Under the pieces are notes generated by a model. That model had not been told where the DNA came from, did not search any database, and saw only the letters and a list, made by a program, of their open reading frames with translations. Both the position numbers and the translations under genes were made by a program. Shown in pieces: positions 7,966-15,466 of a stretch of 64,000 nucleotides of DNA; position 1 is the first letter of the stretch; each line of letters begins with the position of its first letter. Source of the stretch: Thioclava nitratireducens (GTDB lineage: Bacteria > Pseudomonadota > Alphaproteobacteria > Rhodobacterales > Rhodobacteraceae); contig NZ_CP019437.1 in the NCBI RefSeq assembly GCF_001940525.2, positions 3,459,501-3,523,500 of the forward strand, read 5' to 3'.

Positions 7966-8634
7966 TCAAGCGGGATTGGCAAACGGTTCGCGTAAACCCG
8001 CCCCGGAGGCGCGGTTCGAGTTCACCTCTTGGCCCACGCGCCACGCCTGCAGGATGCCCTCGGGCCTGGGCTGCATCAGTGTCGCCGCGCCATGGCCCTC
8101 CTCGCCCAGCCATTTCGCCCAGTCGGCTTCTTCGAGGACCAGCGGCTCGCGGTGATGGATCGGGGCGAGCGTCGGGCCTGCCGGCACCGTCACGATGGCG
8201 CAGGTCGTCAGCAACTCGCCGCCCTTCTCCCAGTCCTGCCAGAGCCCGCCGAACACCATCGGCGCCCCGTCCCTGCGCGAAACGTAGAAAGGCAGCTTCG
8301 CCTCCCCCTCGCGATGCCATTCATAGAAGCCATCCGCCGGGATCAGGCAGCGCCGCGACCGGATCGCCGCCCGGAAGGCGGGCTTCTCCGCCACCGTCTC
8401 CGAGCGCGCATTGATCAGCAATGGCCCGTCGGTCGGCGTCTTGTACCAATGCGGGATGAAGCCCCAGCGCATCGCCCGCAACTGCCGCTGCTCCTCACCG
8501 GAGACGCAGACCGGCAGGCTCTGGGTCGGGCAGATGTTGAACCGCTCGCCATCGGGCACGTCATTGCCGGGCACCGCCTTGAACAGACGCGCCATCGCAT
8601 CGACAGGAAGAGTGTTGGCCATACGTCCGCACAT
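7966..8634 (-). CDS. SOS response-associated peptidase (SRAP; YedK/HMCES family)
   Basis: A 222-residue protein that begins MCGR, with the Cys2 that in YedK/HMCES forms a covalent thiazolidine link to abasic sites in single-stranded DNA. Other family motifs are INARSETV near residue 75, PADGFYEW near 98 and the His-containing [10 protein letters not shown] near 156, where the usual form is HxRMP. The role is protection of abasic sites at stalled forks, followed by self-reversal or proteolysis. It is a single gene, divergent from the DUF952 gene. Confidence 0.92.
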   Translation of the reverse strand: MCGRMANTLPVDAMARLFKAVPGNDVPDGERFNICPTQSLPVCVSGEEQRQLRAMRWGFIPHWYKTPTDGPLLINARSETVAEKPAFRAAIRSRRCLIPADGFYEWHREGEAKLPFYVSRRDGAPMVFGGLWQDWEKGGELLTTCAIVTVPAGPTLAPIHHREPLVLEEADWAKWLGEEGHGAATLMQPRPEGILQAWRVGQEVNSNRASGAGLREPFANPA

Positions 8635-8713
8635 GGCACAAAGCTATGCCGCCACGCGCGCGGCACAAGCCCCACGCTTGACCGGACGGCGCGTTTTCGG
8701 GCAAGGGAAAGCC

Positions 8714-9052
8714 ATGTTGATTTACAAAATCCTCCGTCGCCCCGAATGGGATGCATTTCGCGAAGCCGGGCACACGCTCGGCGCTCCGATCGACCTCGCG
8801 GACGGCTATATCCATTTCTCCACCGCCGATCAGGTCGTCGAAACGGCTGCGAAACATTTCGCGGGCGAATCCGATCTGGTGCTGGTCGCCTTCGACTCCA
8901 CCGCGATGGGCGCCGATCTGAAGTGGGAACCTTCGCGCCGCGATCAGCTCTTCCCGCATCTTTACCGCCCGCTGAATCTCAGCGAAGTCGTCTGGGACCA
9001 CGCCCTGCCCCTGGGCGCTGCGGGCCATATCTTCCCGAAGGAAATGTCGTGA
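8714..9052 (+). CDS. DUF952 domain-containing protein
   Basis: A 112-residue cytoplasmic protein of the DUF952 family ([39 protein letters not shown]). The conserved pattern around HFSTADQ and the arrangement of His and Arg residues resemble ADP-ribosyltransferase-like folds in related families, but no activity is established. AAGGGAAA precedes the ATG. It is coupled to pyrD: its TGA overlaps the pyrD GTG as GTGA. Confidence 0.85.
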   Translation: MLIYKILRRPEWDAFREAGHTLGAPIDLADGYIHFSTADQVVETAAKHFAGESDLVLVAFDSTAMGADLKWEPSRRDQLFPHLYRPLNLSEVVWDHALPLGAAGHIFPKEMS

Positions 9053-10110
9053 CCACCCTGATCGAGCGTGCGGGCCTCGCGGTTTTTCACAAGATCGACC
9101 CGGAAAAGGCGCATTGGCTGTCGCTGCGCGCGCTGCGAATGGGACTCGCACCCCTGCCCGGCCCAATCACTTCGCCCCGGCTGAAGACCGATCTGGCGGG
9201 GATGTCGCTTCTGAACCCGGTGGGCCTTGCGGCCGGCTTCGACAAGAACGCCGAGGCCGTGCCGCAGCTGATGCGCGCGGGCTTCGGCTTCATCGAAGTC
9301 GGCGCCGCGACGCCGCGCGCGCAGGAAGGCAACCTGCCTCCGCGCCTCTGGCGGCTGCCCGCCGACCGCGCCGCGATCAATCGCTTCGGCTTCAACAATC
9401 AGGGCATGGAGCCGATCACAGAGCGGCTGGCAAAGCGCCCGCAGGGCATTCCGGTAGGCCTCAATCTCGGCGCCAACAAGGACGCCGCCGACCGCGCGAA
9501 AGATTTTGCGACCGTTCTGGCCCATGCCGGCCCGCATATCGATTTCGCAACGGTCAACGTCTCCTCGCCCAACACCGAGAAGCTGCGCGACCTGCAGGGC
9601 AAAGCCGCGCTGGCGGCTCTGCTGGCAGGCGTGATCGAGACCCGCGACGGCCTCGCGCGGCGTATCCCGGTATTCCTGAAAATCGCCCCCGATCTGAGCG
9701 CCGAGGAACTGGCCGAGATCGCCGAGGTCGCGCTGGAAAGCGGGATCGACGGGATCATCGCGACCAATACGACGCTTTCGCGCGAGGGGCTGACCTCGCC
9801 CAACCCCTCCGATCAGGGCGGCATGTCCGGCGCACCGTTGTTTGAGAAATCGACCCGCGTTCTGGCCCAGCTCTCGCGGCATACTGCGGGCGCCCTGCCG
9901 CTGATCGGTGTTGGCGGCGTGGGCTCTGCCGAGCAGGCCTACGAGAAAATCCGCGCGGGCGCCTCGGCGGTGCAGCTCTACACCGCGATGGTGTTCTCCG
10001 GCCTCTCGCTCGCTGCAGATATCGCACGCGGCCTCGACGCCCTTCTGGAACGCGACGGCTTCGCCAGCGTTTCCGAGGCGATCGGCACCGGGAGAGACAA
10101 ATGGCTGTAA
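9049..10110 (+). CDS. pyrD: Quinone-dependent dihydroorotate dehydrogenase (class 2)
   Basis: A 353-residue membrane-associated flavoenzyme that oxidises dihydroorotate to orotate with quinone as acceptor, the fourth step of pyrimidine synthesis. The FMN-binding [14 protein letters not shown] near residue 58, the catalytic Ser in [11 protein letters not shown] near 167, ATNTTLSR near 240 and [11 protein letters not shown] near 290 are all present. The N-terminal helix typical of class 2 enzymes is retained. The GTG start at 9049 overlaps the DUF952 stop; the 3' end overlaps arsC by 10 nt, so the three genes form one operon. Confidence 0.95.
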   Translation: MTTLIERAGLAVFHKIDPEKAHWLSLRALRMGLAPLPGPITSPRLKTDLAGMSLLNPVGLAAGFDKNAEAVPQLMRAGFGFIEVGAATPRAQEGNLPPRLWRLPADRAAINRFGFNNQGMEPITERLAKRPQGIPVGLNLGANKDAADRAKDFATVLAHAGPHIDFATVNVSSPNTEKLRDLQGKAALAALLAGVIETRDGLARRIPVFLKIAPDLSAEELAEIAEVALESGIDGIIATNTTLSREGLTSPNPSDQGGMSGAPLFEKSTRVLAQLSRHTAGALPLIGVGGVGSAEQAYEKIRAGASAVQLYTAMVFSGLSLAADIARGLDALLERDGFASVSEAIGTGRDKWL

Positions 10111-10430
10111 CGATCTGGCACAATCCGCGCTGCTCGAAATCGCGCGAGACGCTGAAACTTCTCGAAGCGCGCGGGATCGCGCCTGAGGTGCGCGACTACC
10201 AGAAAGAGCCGCCGACCATGGTCGAACTGCAGGACGCGCTGATGAAACTCGGCCAGCCCGCCTCCGCCCTGATCCGCTGGAAGGATACCGACCTCTCCAA
10301 GGAGGCCGGCGAAAACGAAATCCTCTCGGCGCTCACCGCCAACCCGAAGCTGATCGAGCGCCCCTTGGTGCTGACCGAGACTGCGGCCCGCATCGGCCGC
10401 CCGCCGGAAACCGTTCTCGAGATTCTCTGA
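10101..10430 (+). CDS. arsC: ArsC-family arsenate reductase (glutaredoxin type)
   Basis: A 109-residue thioredoxin-fold protein with the single active-site motif [12 protein letters not shown] (Cys near residue 11) and the Arg in ERPLVL near 86, as in glutaredoxin-dependent ArsC. The segment is close to the YffB/ArsC superfamily, so true arsenate reduction is probable but not certain, and there is no arsR, arsB or acr3 nearby. It overlaps the end of pyrD by 10 nt. An intergenic repeat follows. Confidence 0.85.
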   Translation: MAVTIWHNPRCSKSRETLKLLEARGIAPEVRDYQKEPPTMVELQDALMKLGQPASALIRWKDTDLSKEAGENEILSALTANPKLIERPLVLTETAARIGRPPETVLEIL

Positions 10431-10450
10431 CATCAGGGGCGCGGCCGCAC

Positions 10451-10507
10451 TTCGCCTTGGCCCAAATATCCCGGGGGATCTCCGGAGGAGATGGGGGCAG
10501 AGCCCCC
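10451..10507 (-). repeat. Intergenic palindromic repeat with two tandem hairpins
   Basis: On the minus strand, right after the exonuclease stop, GGGGGC-TCT-GCCCCC (10493-10507) and ATCTCC-TCC-GGAGAT (10478-10492) form two perfect hairpins with 3-nt loops. They are followed by CCCGGGATATTTGGGCCAAGG. A shorter copy sharing GGGATATTTGG and CAAGG occurs at 44139-44173. This looks like a dispersed REP-type element common in Rhodobacteraceae intergenic DNA and may also end transcription of the acetate cluster. Confidence 0.65.
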
Positions 10508-12603
10508 TACCCGTTCAGATCCTTGAGCAGCCGCCCGTGCTTGCGCAGCTCCGCCACCAATTCGCCGAACGTCCGCAACCCCCGCGCCTGCAGCGCCGGC
10601 AGCATCTTCAGGAAAGCATCCGCCGTCGCGACCGTATCGCCGATCGCGGTGTGGCGTGCCTCCTCGGGGATGGTGATGCCAAGCCTGTGGGTCAGCGCGT
10701 CGAGCGTGTGGCTCTCCGACTGCCCGAACACCACCGCCGACAGCAGCACCGTGTCGAGGATCGGATGATCGAACCGCTCTCCGATCGCGCCTTCCTTGCG
10801 ATGCAGGAATTCCATGTCGAAGGGCGCGTTATGCGCGATCAGCACCGCGCCCTCGGCGAAACGATGGAAGTCGCGCCCCACCTTGGCAATGTCGGGCGCG
10901 CCTTCGACCATCGCATTCGAGATGCCATGCACCTCGGTCGAGCCGGGCGGAATCGGGCGTTTGGGATCGACGAGCGTGTCGAAGACCTCGGTATCGATCC
11001 GCCGCCCGTTGACGATGCGCACAGCGGCGATCTGGACGATCTCATCGCCCTCGGTGGGCAGCAGGCCGGTCGTCTCGGTGTCGAACACGACATATGTCAG
11101 ATCGGTCAGTGGCGTGTCGGCGATCTCGGCGACGCGCTCGCGCGCAAGCAGGTCGAAATCGTAGACCACCGCGCGCGGCACCGGCTTCGGGCGTTTGGTG
11201 ACATGGCGCGCCTCGCGGAGCGGGATACACAGGCGCGCACGCGTGTCGCCCAGCTTCTCGGGCCAGATTTCGGCGGCATGGGTGGTGAGCACCCGGTGCC
11301 CGGTCACATCTTCCAGCCCGGTGTCGAGCGGTTCGGCAAGCCAGCGCTCCAGCTCTCCGATCGGAAGCGGAGCGCCTTCCCATTCCAGCGCGATCAGCGC
11401 GCCGGGACCGTCCTCTGTAATCTCCAGCCGGAAGTCGCGCCGGTCGGTCAGGCGACGCACCAGACCCGCCAGAAGCGCGACCATCTCGAACCCCTCGCAG
11501 CGCAGCATCAGTGCGGCCGTGACCGGGAGGATCGCTCCCCCTTCGGCGGCTACCCGCGCGGCCACCGCCTGCCCCAGATCGGAGGCGCGGATCATCGCGA
11601 GCGGCCACCAATCGGCGCGGTTCGCCTCGTGGCGCTCGAAAAATTCGTGGATCGCGGCGGAGAGGTGATGCGCCTCGGAATTGGCGGCCTCGCGAACCCG
11701 GTCCCGCTCCGAACCCGGAGCGGGCCCGTCGTCGGCGGTCAGGACCCCGATCAGCGATTGCAGCGCGGCGGCCGGGCGGCGGATGCGGTCGAACAGCTCA
11801 TCCATCAACTGCTCGCGCTGCGCATGAGCGGCCATGTCGCCCGAGACGTCGCGCAGCGTCAGCACGTAGCCCGGGCGCTTCGAGACGTAGTGATCCTCAC
11901 CCTCCGACAGCAGCCGCATCCGGGCGGCGAGCACGCGCCCCTCCGCCTTGGTCGAACACAGCAGATCCGAGGCCGCATCGGGGTCTTCCGTCGCAAGAAG
12001 ACGCTCATAGGCATGGGCGATGGGCGGCTGGTTGAGGTAATCGAAAACGCGCCGATCGAGCCCCGGCGCATGGGCCGAGCCCAAGAGCTCCACCGCCTGC
12101 CCGTTATAGAAGGCCAGCTGATGATCGGCGGTGCAGAGCAAAACGCCCACCGGCACATCCGACAGGAGCGCCTCGAGCCGCTCCTTCTCCTGCGCGAGCC
12201 GCGTCGTCTCGCGCTGAACGGCTTCGGTCAGGGCGTTGCGGGTCTCCGACAGGTGACGCGTGACGGAGGCCGCGGCGGGAGCCAGATCGCCCAGATGGCG
12301 CGCGATATCGACATCCATCTCGCCCTCGATCTCGGCGGTGGTGCGGGCGCGCAGCATCCCCGAGAGCCGCTCGATCGGTTTGGCCACGTTCTCGTCGAAC
12401 AGAAACCAGATCCAGGCGATCAGCCCAAGGATCGCGAAGCCCGCGACCGTGCCGCCGATCACCATAGCGTTCAGCAAATCGGGATCGCCAAGCCGGGTGA
12501 AGCCGAACCACAACCCCGCCACCAGCGCCGCGAGATTGCCGAGCGCGAGCGCGGCGAAGAACAGGAACACCCGGGTGCGCAGGGAGAGCCGGGTGAGATC
12601 CAT
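10507..12603 (-). CDS. Membrane PAS/kinase-like sensor fused to a DnaQ-type DEDDh 3'-5' exonuclease
   Basis: A 698-residue fusion. Residues 10-67 hold two membrane segments. A HAMP-like linker follows (about 70-145), then a PAS-like domain (about 146-255). The next region aligns with a histidine-kinase dimerisation box, but the segment DELFDRIRRPAAALQ (268-282) has Asp where the phospho-His should be. The following ATPase-like part shows no N or G boxes. The C-terminal domain (about 500-690) is an intact DEDDh exonuclease: D508/E510 in FDTETTG, D596 in HNAPFDMEF, H651/D656 in HTAIGD. The start ATG overlaps the receiver stop (TGATG). Exonuclease genes of this family accompany actP and DUF294 genes elsewhere, which suggests a role tied to acetate metabolism. 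Substrate and signal are unknown. Confidence 0.85.
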   Translation of the reverse strand: MDLTRLSLRTRVFLFFAALALGNLAALVAGLWFGFTRLGDPDLLNAMVIGGTVAGFAILGLIAWIWFLFDENVAKPIERLSGMLRARTTAEIEGEMDVDIARHLGDLAPAAASVTRHLSETRNALTEAVQRETTRLAQEKERLEALLSDVPVGVLLCTADHQLAFYNGQAVELLGSAHAPGLDRRVFDYLNQPPIAHAYERLLATEDPDAASDLLCSTKAEGRVLAARMRLLSEGEDHYVSKRPGYVLTLRDVSGDMAAHAQREQLMDELFDRIRRPAAALQSLIGVLTADDGPAPGSERDRVREAANSEAHHLSAAIHEFFERHEANRADWWPLAMIRASDLGQAVAARVAAEGGAILPVTAALMLRCEGFEMVALLAGLVRRLTDRRDFRLEITEDGPGALIALEWEGAPLPIGELERWLAEPLDTGLEDVTGHRVLTTHAAEIWPEKLGDTRARLCIPLREARHVTKRPKPVPRAVVYDFDLLARERVAEIADTPLTDLTYVVFDTETTGLLPTEGDEIVQIAAVRIVNGRRIDTEVFDTLVDPKRPIPPGSTEVHGISNAMVEGAPDIAKVGRDFHRFAEGAVLIAHNAPFDMEFLHRKEGAIGERFDHPILDTVLLSAVVFGQSESHTLDALTHRLGITIPEEARHTAIGDTVATADAFLKMLPALQARGLRTFGELVAELRKHGRLLKDLNG

Positions 12604-12992
12604 CAGGCCGTCTCCCCGTCGAGAATGCGGTGGACCTCCTCGCGCAATTCGCGCAGTTCGAAGGGTTTGGCGATGAACCCGTCAGCTCCGAGCGCGAGCC
12701 CCTTGCGGCGCTCCATCGCGGAGCCGCGCGCGGTCATCATCAGGATTTTCACATCGCCGAGGCCCTTGTCGGCGCGCACGCCTTCACAGATCTCGTAGCC
12801 CGACACTTCGGGCAGCATCACGTCGAGAAGGACCAGATCGGGGCGGGTCTCGCGGATCTTCTCCAGCGCGCCGCGCCCGGTGTCGATCCGGTCATGCTCG
12901 TAGCCCTCGCGACTCATCAGGTAGTCGAGCGCGATCGCGATATTGTCCTCGTCCTCCACGATCAGGACGCGATGTTTCCTCCCCCCCGGCAT
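12603..12992 (-). CDS. Single-domain response regulator (receiver only)
   Basis: A 129-residue CheY-like receiver without output domain. The phospho-acceptor is Asp57 in LVLLDVMLP; acidic residues E13-D16 bind Mg2+; the conserved Thr is in MMTARG and Lys in IAKPFE. It lies between the small membrane protein (4-nt gap) and the sensor-exonuclease (TGATG overlap). Since the adjacent sensor has lost the kinase histidine, phosphate must come from another kinase or a small phosphodonor. Confidence 0.92.
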   Translation of the reverse strand: MPGGRKHRVLIVEDEDNIAIALDYLMSREGYEHDRIDTGRGALEKIRETRPDLVLLDVMLPEVSGYEICEGVRADKGLGDVKILMMTARGSAMERRKGLALGADGFIAKPFELRELREEVHRILDGETA

Positions 12993-12996
12993 GGTT

Positions 12997-13533
12997 TCAT
13001 CCTCCTGCGCATACCGCTTTCAGCCCCGGGTCGTCGGGCGTGAGCTTCAGCCAACCGCCGCCCGAAAGCTCTCCGTCTTTCGACAGCGTGGCTCCGTTCA
13101 CCAGATCGGCGCGGCTGTCGGTCTTGCAGTCATAGACCGTCGGCACGGTCTGCAAATTCTGCCAGCGTCCGATCAGCAGCAGATCGGTCTCGACCAGTTC
13201 CGGCTTGCCCACGACAGGATGTTCCACCTTGCCGCCATCAACCGCCATGAAACGCGTGACCATCGGCACAAGGTAGGTCCAGGGCCGCCACGGCACGCTT
13301 TCGTCGATCTTCTGCAGCACGACGACCGTGTCGGGCATCTCGGAGCGCATTTCGGGAAACCACGAATATTCGCTCCAGATCGTATAGCCGATCAGCGCCG
13401 CGCCAATTGCTGCCGGCATCACCCATTTCGGCAGCTTCTCGCCGCGGATCCGCTTGCTCAGATGCGACAGCAGAAAGACCACGAGGGCGGCCAGCAGGCC
13501 CGCGGCGATGGTCGAGATGAAATCGTTCGTCAT
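12997..13533 (-). CDS. Small membrane protein of the acetate cluster, unknown function
   Basis: A 178-residue protein that I cannot place in a family. It has a TM segment at about residues 5-24 and a second at about 38-55, with a positively charged loop between (SKRIRGEKLPK). The C-terminal 120 residues (PDTVVVLQKIDESVPWRPWTY, VYDCKTDSRADLV) form a soluble domain with two cysteines, probably periplasmic. It starts 9 nt after the DUF294 gene and ends 4 nt before the receiver, so it is part of the same transcript. A role as sensor partner is inferred from position only. Confidence 0.75.
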   Translation of the reverse strand: MTNDFISTIAAGLLAALVVFLLSHLSKRIRGEKLPKWVMPAAIGAALIGYTIWSEYSWFPEMRSEMPDTVVVLQKIDESVPWRPWTYLVPMVTRFMAVDGGKVEHPVVGKPELVETDLLLIGRWQNLQTVPTVYDCKTDSRADLVNGATLSKDGELSGGGWLKLTPDDPGLKAVCAGG

Positions 13534-13542
13534 AAGCTCTCC

Positions 13543-15372
13543 TCAGCTCATCGCGCCTTTGCCGTGACCGGCGGCCGATTGCATGGTGCGCACCACCACG
13601 AAGGCATCGCGCAGATGCGAGCGTTCGAAATCGGACAGGTCCGACGGCGCAAGATAATTGTCGGGCTTGCGCCCCGAGCGCGCGAGATGCGCCTGGTTCT
13701 CCAGTCGCATCGATGCGATCAGGTCATAGGCCTCGACCAGATCGCGCGCACCGGAATGGCTCAGCACGCCTGCATGTTCCGCCTCGATCAGGCGCGCGCG
13801 GGTGTTCACCTCCGGCAGGCGGCCCTGCAGCGCGTAGATGCGCGCCAGATCGGTCACTGGCACCACGCCGTTATGCTTCATGTCGATATGATTGCGATGC
13901 TCGCCCGAGCGGATCGTGGCGAAACCCCGGATCAGGCCCAGCGGCGGGTGATGCTTGAGGCTGTTGGCGATCATATGCGCCACGAAGATCGAGTTCTTCG
14001 CCGCCTTCGCCAAGGTTTCTTCCTGCAACTGCTGGAACAGCCCCGCCCCGTTGCCGCCGATCGCGCGCAGGTCGAACATCACCGAGGCCAGCATCTGCGC
14101 CTCGGGGTTCGGCTTGGCGATCCAGCCGTTGAAATAGTCCCGCCAGACCCGGACCGGCTGACACCAGCGCGGGTTCGTCGCCATCATGTCGCCCGGGCAA
14201 TAGACGTAACCGCAGGCGTCCAGACCATCCGAGACGATCTTCGCGAACTGGCGGAAATACTCCATATCAGCCTGGGTCACCGCATCGTCGAGGATCAGGC
14301 AGTTGTCCTGATCGGAGACGCCTGTCTGCTCCTGTCGGCCCTGCGAGCCGCAGGCCATCCAGAGATAGGGCACAGGCGGCGGCCCCAGCGTCTCTTCGGC
14401 CATCTTCAGCAGCCGGCGCGTGACTGCATCGGCGATATCGGTGATCAGCCGCGTGATGACCTCATGGGCGTGATGCCCGCCCACGAGCTGCACCAGAAGC
14501 TGCGGAATGCGCGCAGTGACGGCGGCCATTTCCGGGACGGTCTCGGCGCCCGCCACATCGCGGATCAGCACGGCCGAACTTACGGCCTGAAAGCGGGTCA
14601 GATCGGTCTGGGTGATCATGCCCACGAAGCGCCCGCGATCGGTGATCGGCAGGTGCCCGACGCGCTTTTCCAGCATGACATGCAGAAGGTCCGTCCCCAG
14701 CCCGTCGGGCGTCAGCGTCACCGGATCGGGCGTCATCACCTCGCCTACCGGCGTGTCGGGTGCGCGGCCCTCGGCCAGAACCTTGTTCGACAGGTCGCGC
14801 ACGGTGACGATCCCAAGCAGCGAGCCATTCGCATCGGTCACGCCCAGAGAGGAGATATGTGCGTCGCGCATCTGCCGCGCGGCCTCGGTCACGGTGGTCT
14901 CGGGCGCGCAGCCCATCGGCTCCTGCGCCAGCAGATCAGCGATCTTCATCGTCGCGATGGAGTTGGTGCGGCTCTCGCCGCCGCGCACCCGGTTGAAGAA
15001 CCGCGCGAAGGCGGGGGTGTTCTGCGACAGCTCCCGGAATTCGTCGACTGGCAGTTCCAGCAGCACGGTCTCGGCGGTCGTGCGCGCGGTGGTCGCGGCG
15101 AGCCCGTCGCGCATCAGTCCGCGCTCACCGAATGTGTTGCGCGCACCGAGGATCGAGACCAGTGCCCCGTTCTGGTCGGTCACTTCGACCGATCCGCGCT
15201 TGATCAGATAGATGCCCTTGAGCGGCTCGCGATAGGAATAGACGGTCTGCCCGGCGGGCAACTCCCTGCGACGGAAGGAACTGGCGACACGCTCCAGCTC
15301 GTTGCGCGGCAGATTGTCGTAAGGGTGGACGCCTTCGAGAAATGCGAGGATCGGGGTCAGATCGGCGGCCAT
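13543..15372 (-). CDS. cNMP-binding/CBS/DUF294 nucleotidyltransferase-like regulatory protein
   Basis: A 609-residue soluble protein. A cyclic-nucleotide-binding-like domain spans about residues 10-130 (LIKRGSVEV, FGERGLM), a CBS pair spans 145-265 (SSLGVTDANGSLLGIVTVRD, VGHLPITDRGRFVGMI), and a GlnD-like nucleotidyltransferase domain begins near 338 with ACGSQGRQEQT and the metal-binding pair in SDQDN (D354, D356). DUF294_C follows. This architecture is widely encoded beside ActP-type symporters and a DnaQ-like exonuclease. Substrate of the transferase domain is unknown. The ATG at 15372 has AAGGAA upstream. Two strong hairpins separate it from actP. Confidence 0.92.
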   Translation of the reverse strand: MAADLTPILAFLEGVHPYDNLPRNELERVASSFRRRELPAGQTVYSYREPLKGIYLIKRGSVEVTDQNGALVSILGARNTFGERGLMRDGLAATTARTTAETVLLELPVDEFRELSQNTPAFARFFNRVRGGESRTNSIATMKIADLLAQEPMGCAPETTVTEAARQMRDAHISSLGVTDANGSLLGIVTVRDLSNKVLAEGRAPDTPVGEVMTPDPVTLTPDGLGTDLLHVMLEKRVGHLPITDRGRFVGMITQTDLTRFQAVSSAVLIRDVAGAETVPEMAAVTARIPQLLVQLVGGHHAHEVITRLITDIADAVTRRLLKMAEETLGPPPVPYLWMACGSQGRQEQTGVSDQDNCLILDDAVTQADMEYFRQFAKIVSDGLDACGYVYCPGDMMATNPRWCQPVRVWRDYFNGWIAKPNPEAQMLASVMFDLRAIGGNGAGLFQQLQEETLAKAAKNSIFVAHMIANSLKHHPPLGLIRGFATIRSGEHRNHIDMKHNGVVPVTDLARIYALQGRLPEVNTRARLIEAEHAGVLSHSGARDLVEAYDLIASMRLENQAHLARSGRKPDNYLAPSDLSDFERSHLRDAFVVVRTMQSAAGHGKGAMS

Positions 15373-15395
15373 GATCTTTTCCTTCGGGAAGTGGC

Positions 15396-15457
15396 GGCGC
15401 CCCCCCGGGGCGCCTGCCGGATTTTCGAGGGGCGGGACGAGGGCTCCCCCGTCCCGC
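15396..15457 (-). other. Two tandem intercistronic hairpins between actP and the DUF294 gene
   Basis: GGCGCCCC/GGGGCGCC (15396-15403 with 15407-15414) is a perfect 8-bp stem with a 3-nt loop. GCGGGACG (15432-15439) pairs with CGTCCCGC (15450-15457) and continues through a bulged A into GGG/CCC. Neither has a T-run on the minus strand, so mRNA stabilisation or processing is more likely than full termination. Confidence 0.65.
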
Positions 15458-15466
15458 GCCGCTGTC

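Noticed and set aside
10537..12798. A 753-codon open frame on the + strand opposite the sensor-exonuclease gene
   Set aside because: It is antisense to a gene with clear motifs, is Arg/His/Gln-rich as expected from GC-rich mirror frames, and has no family resemblance or ribosome-binding site.
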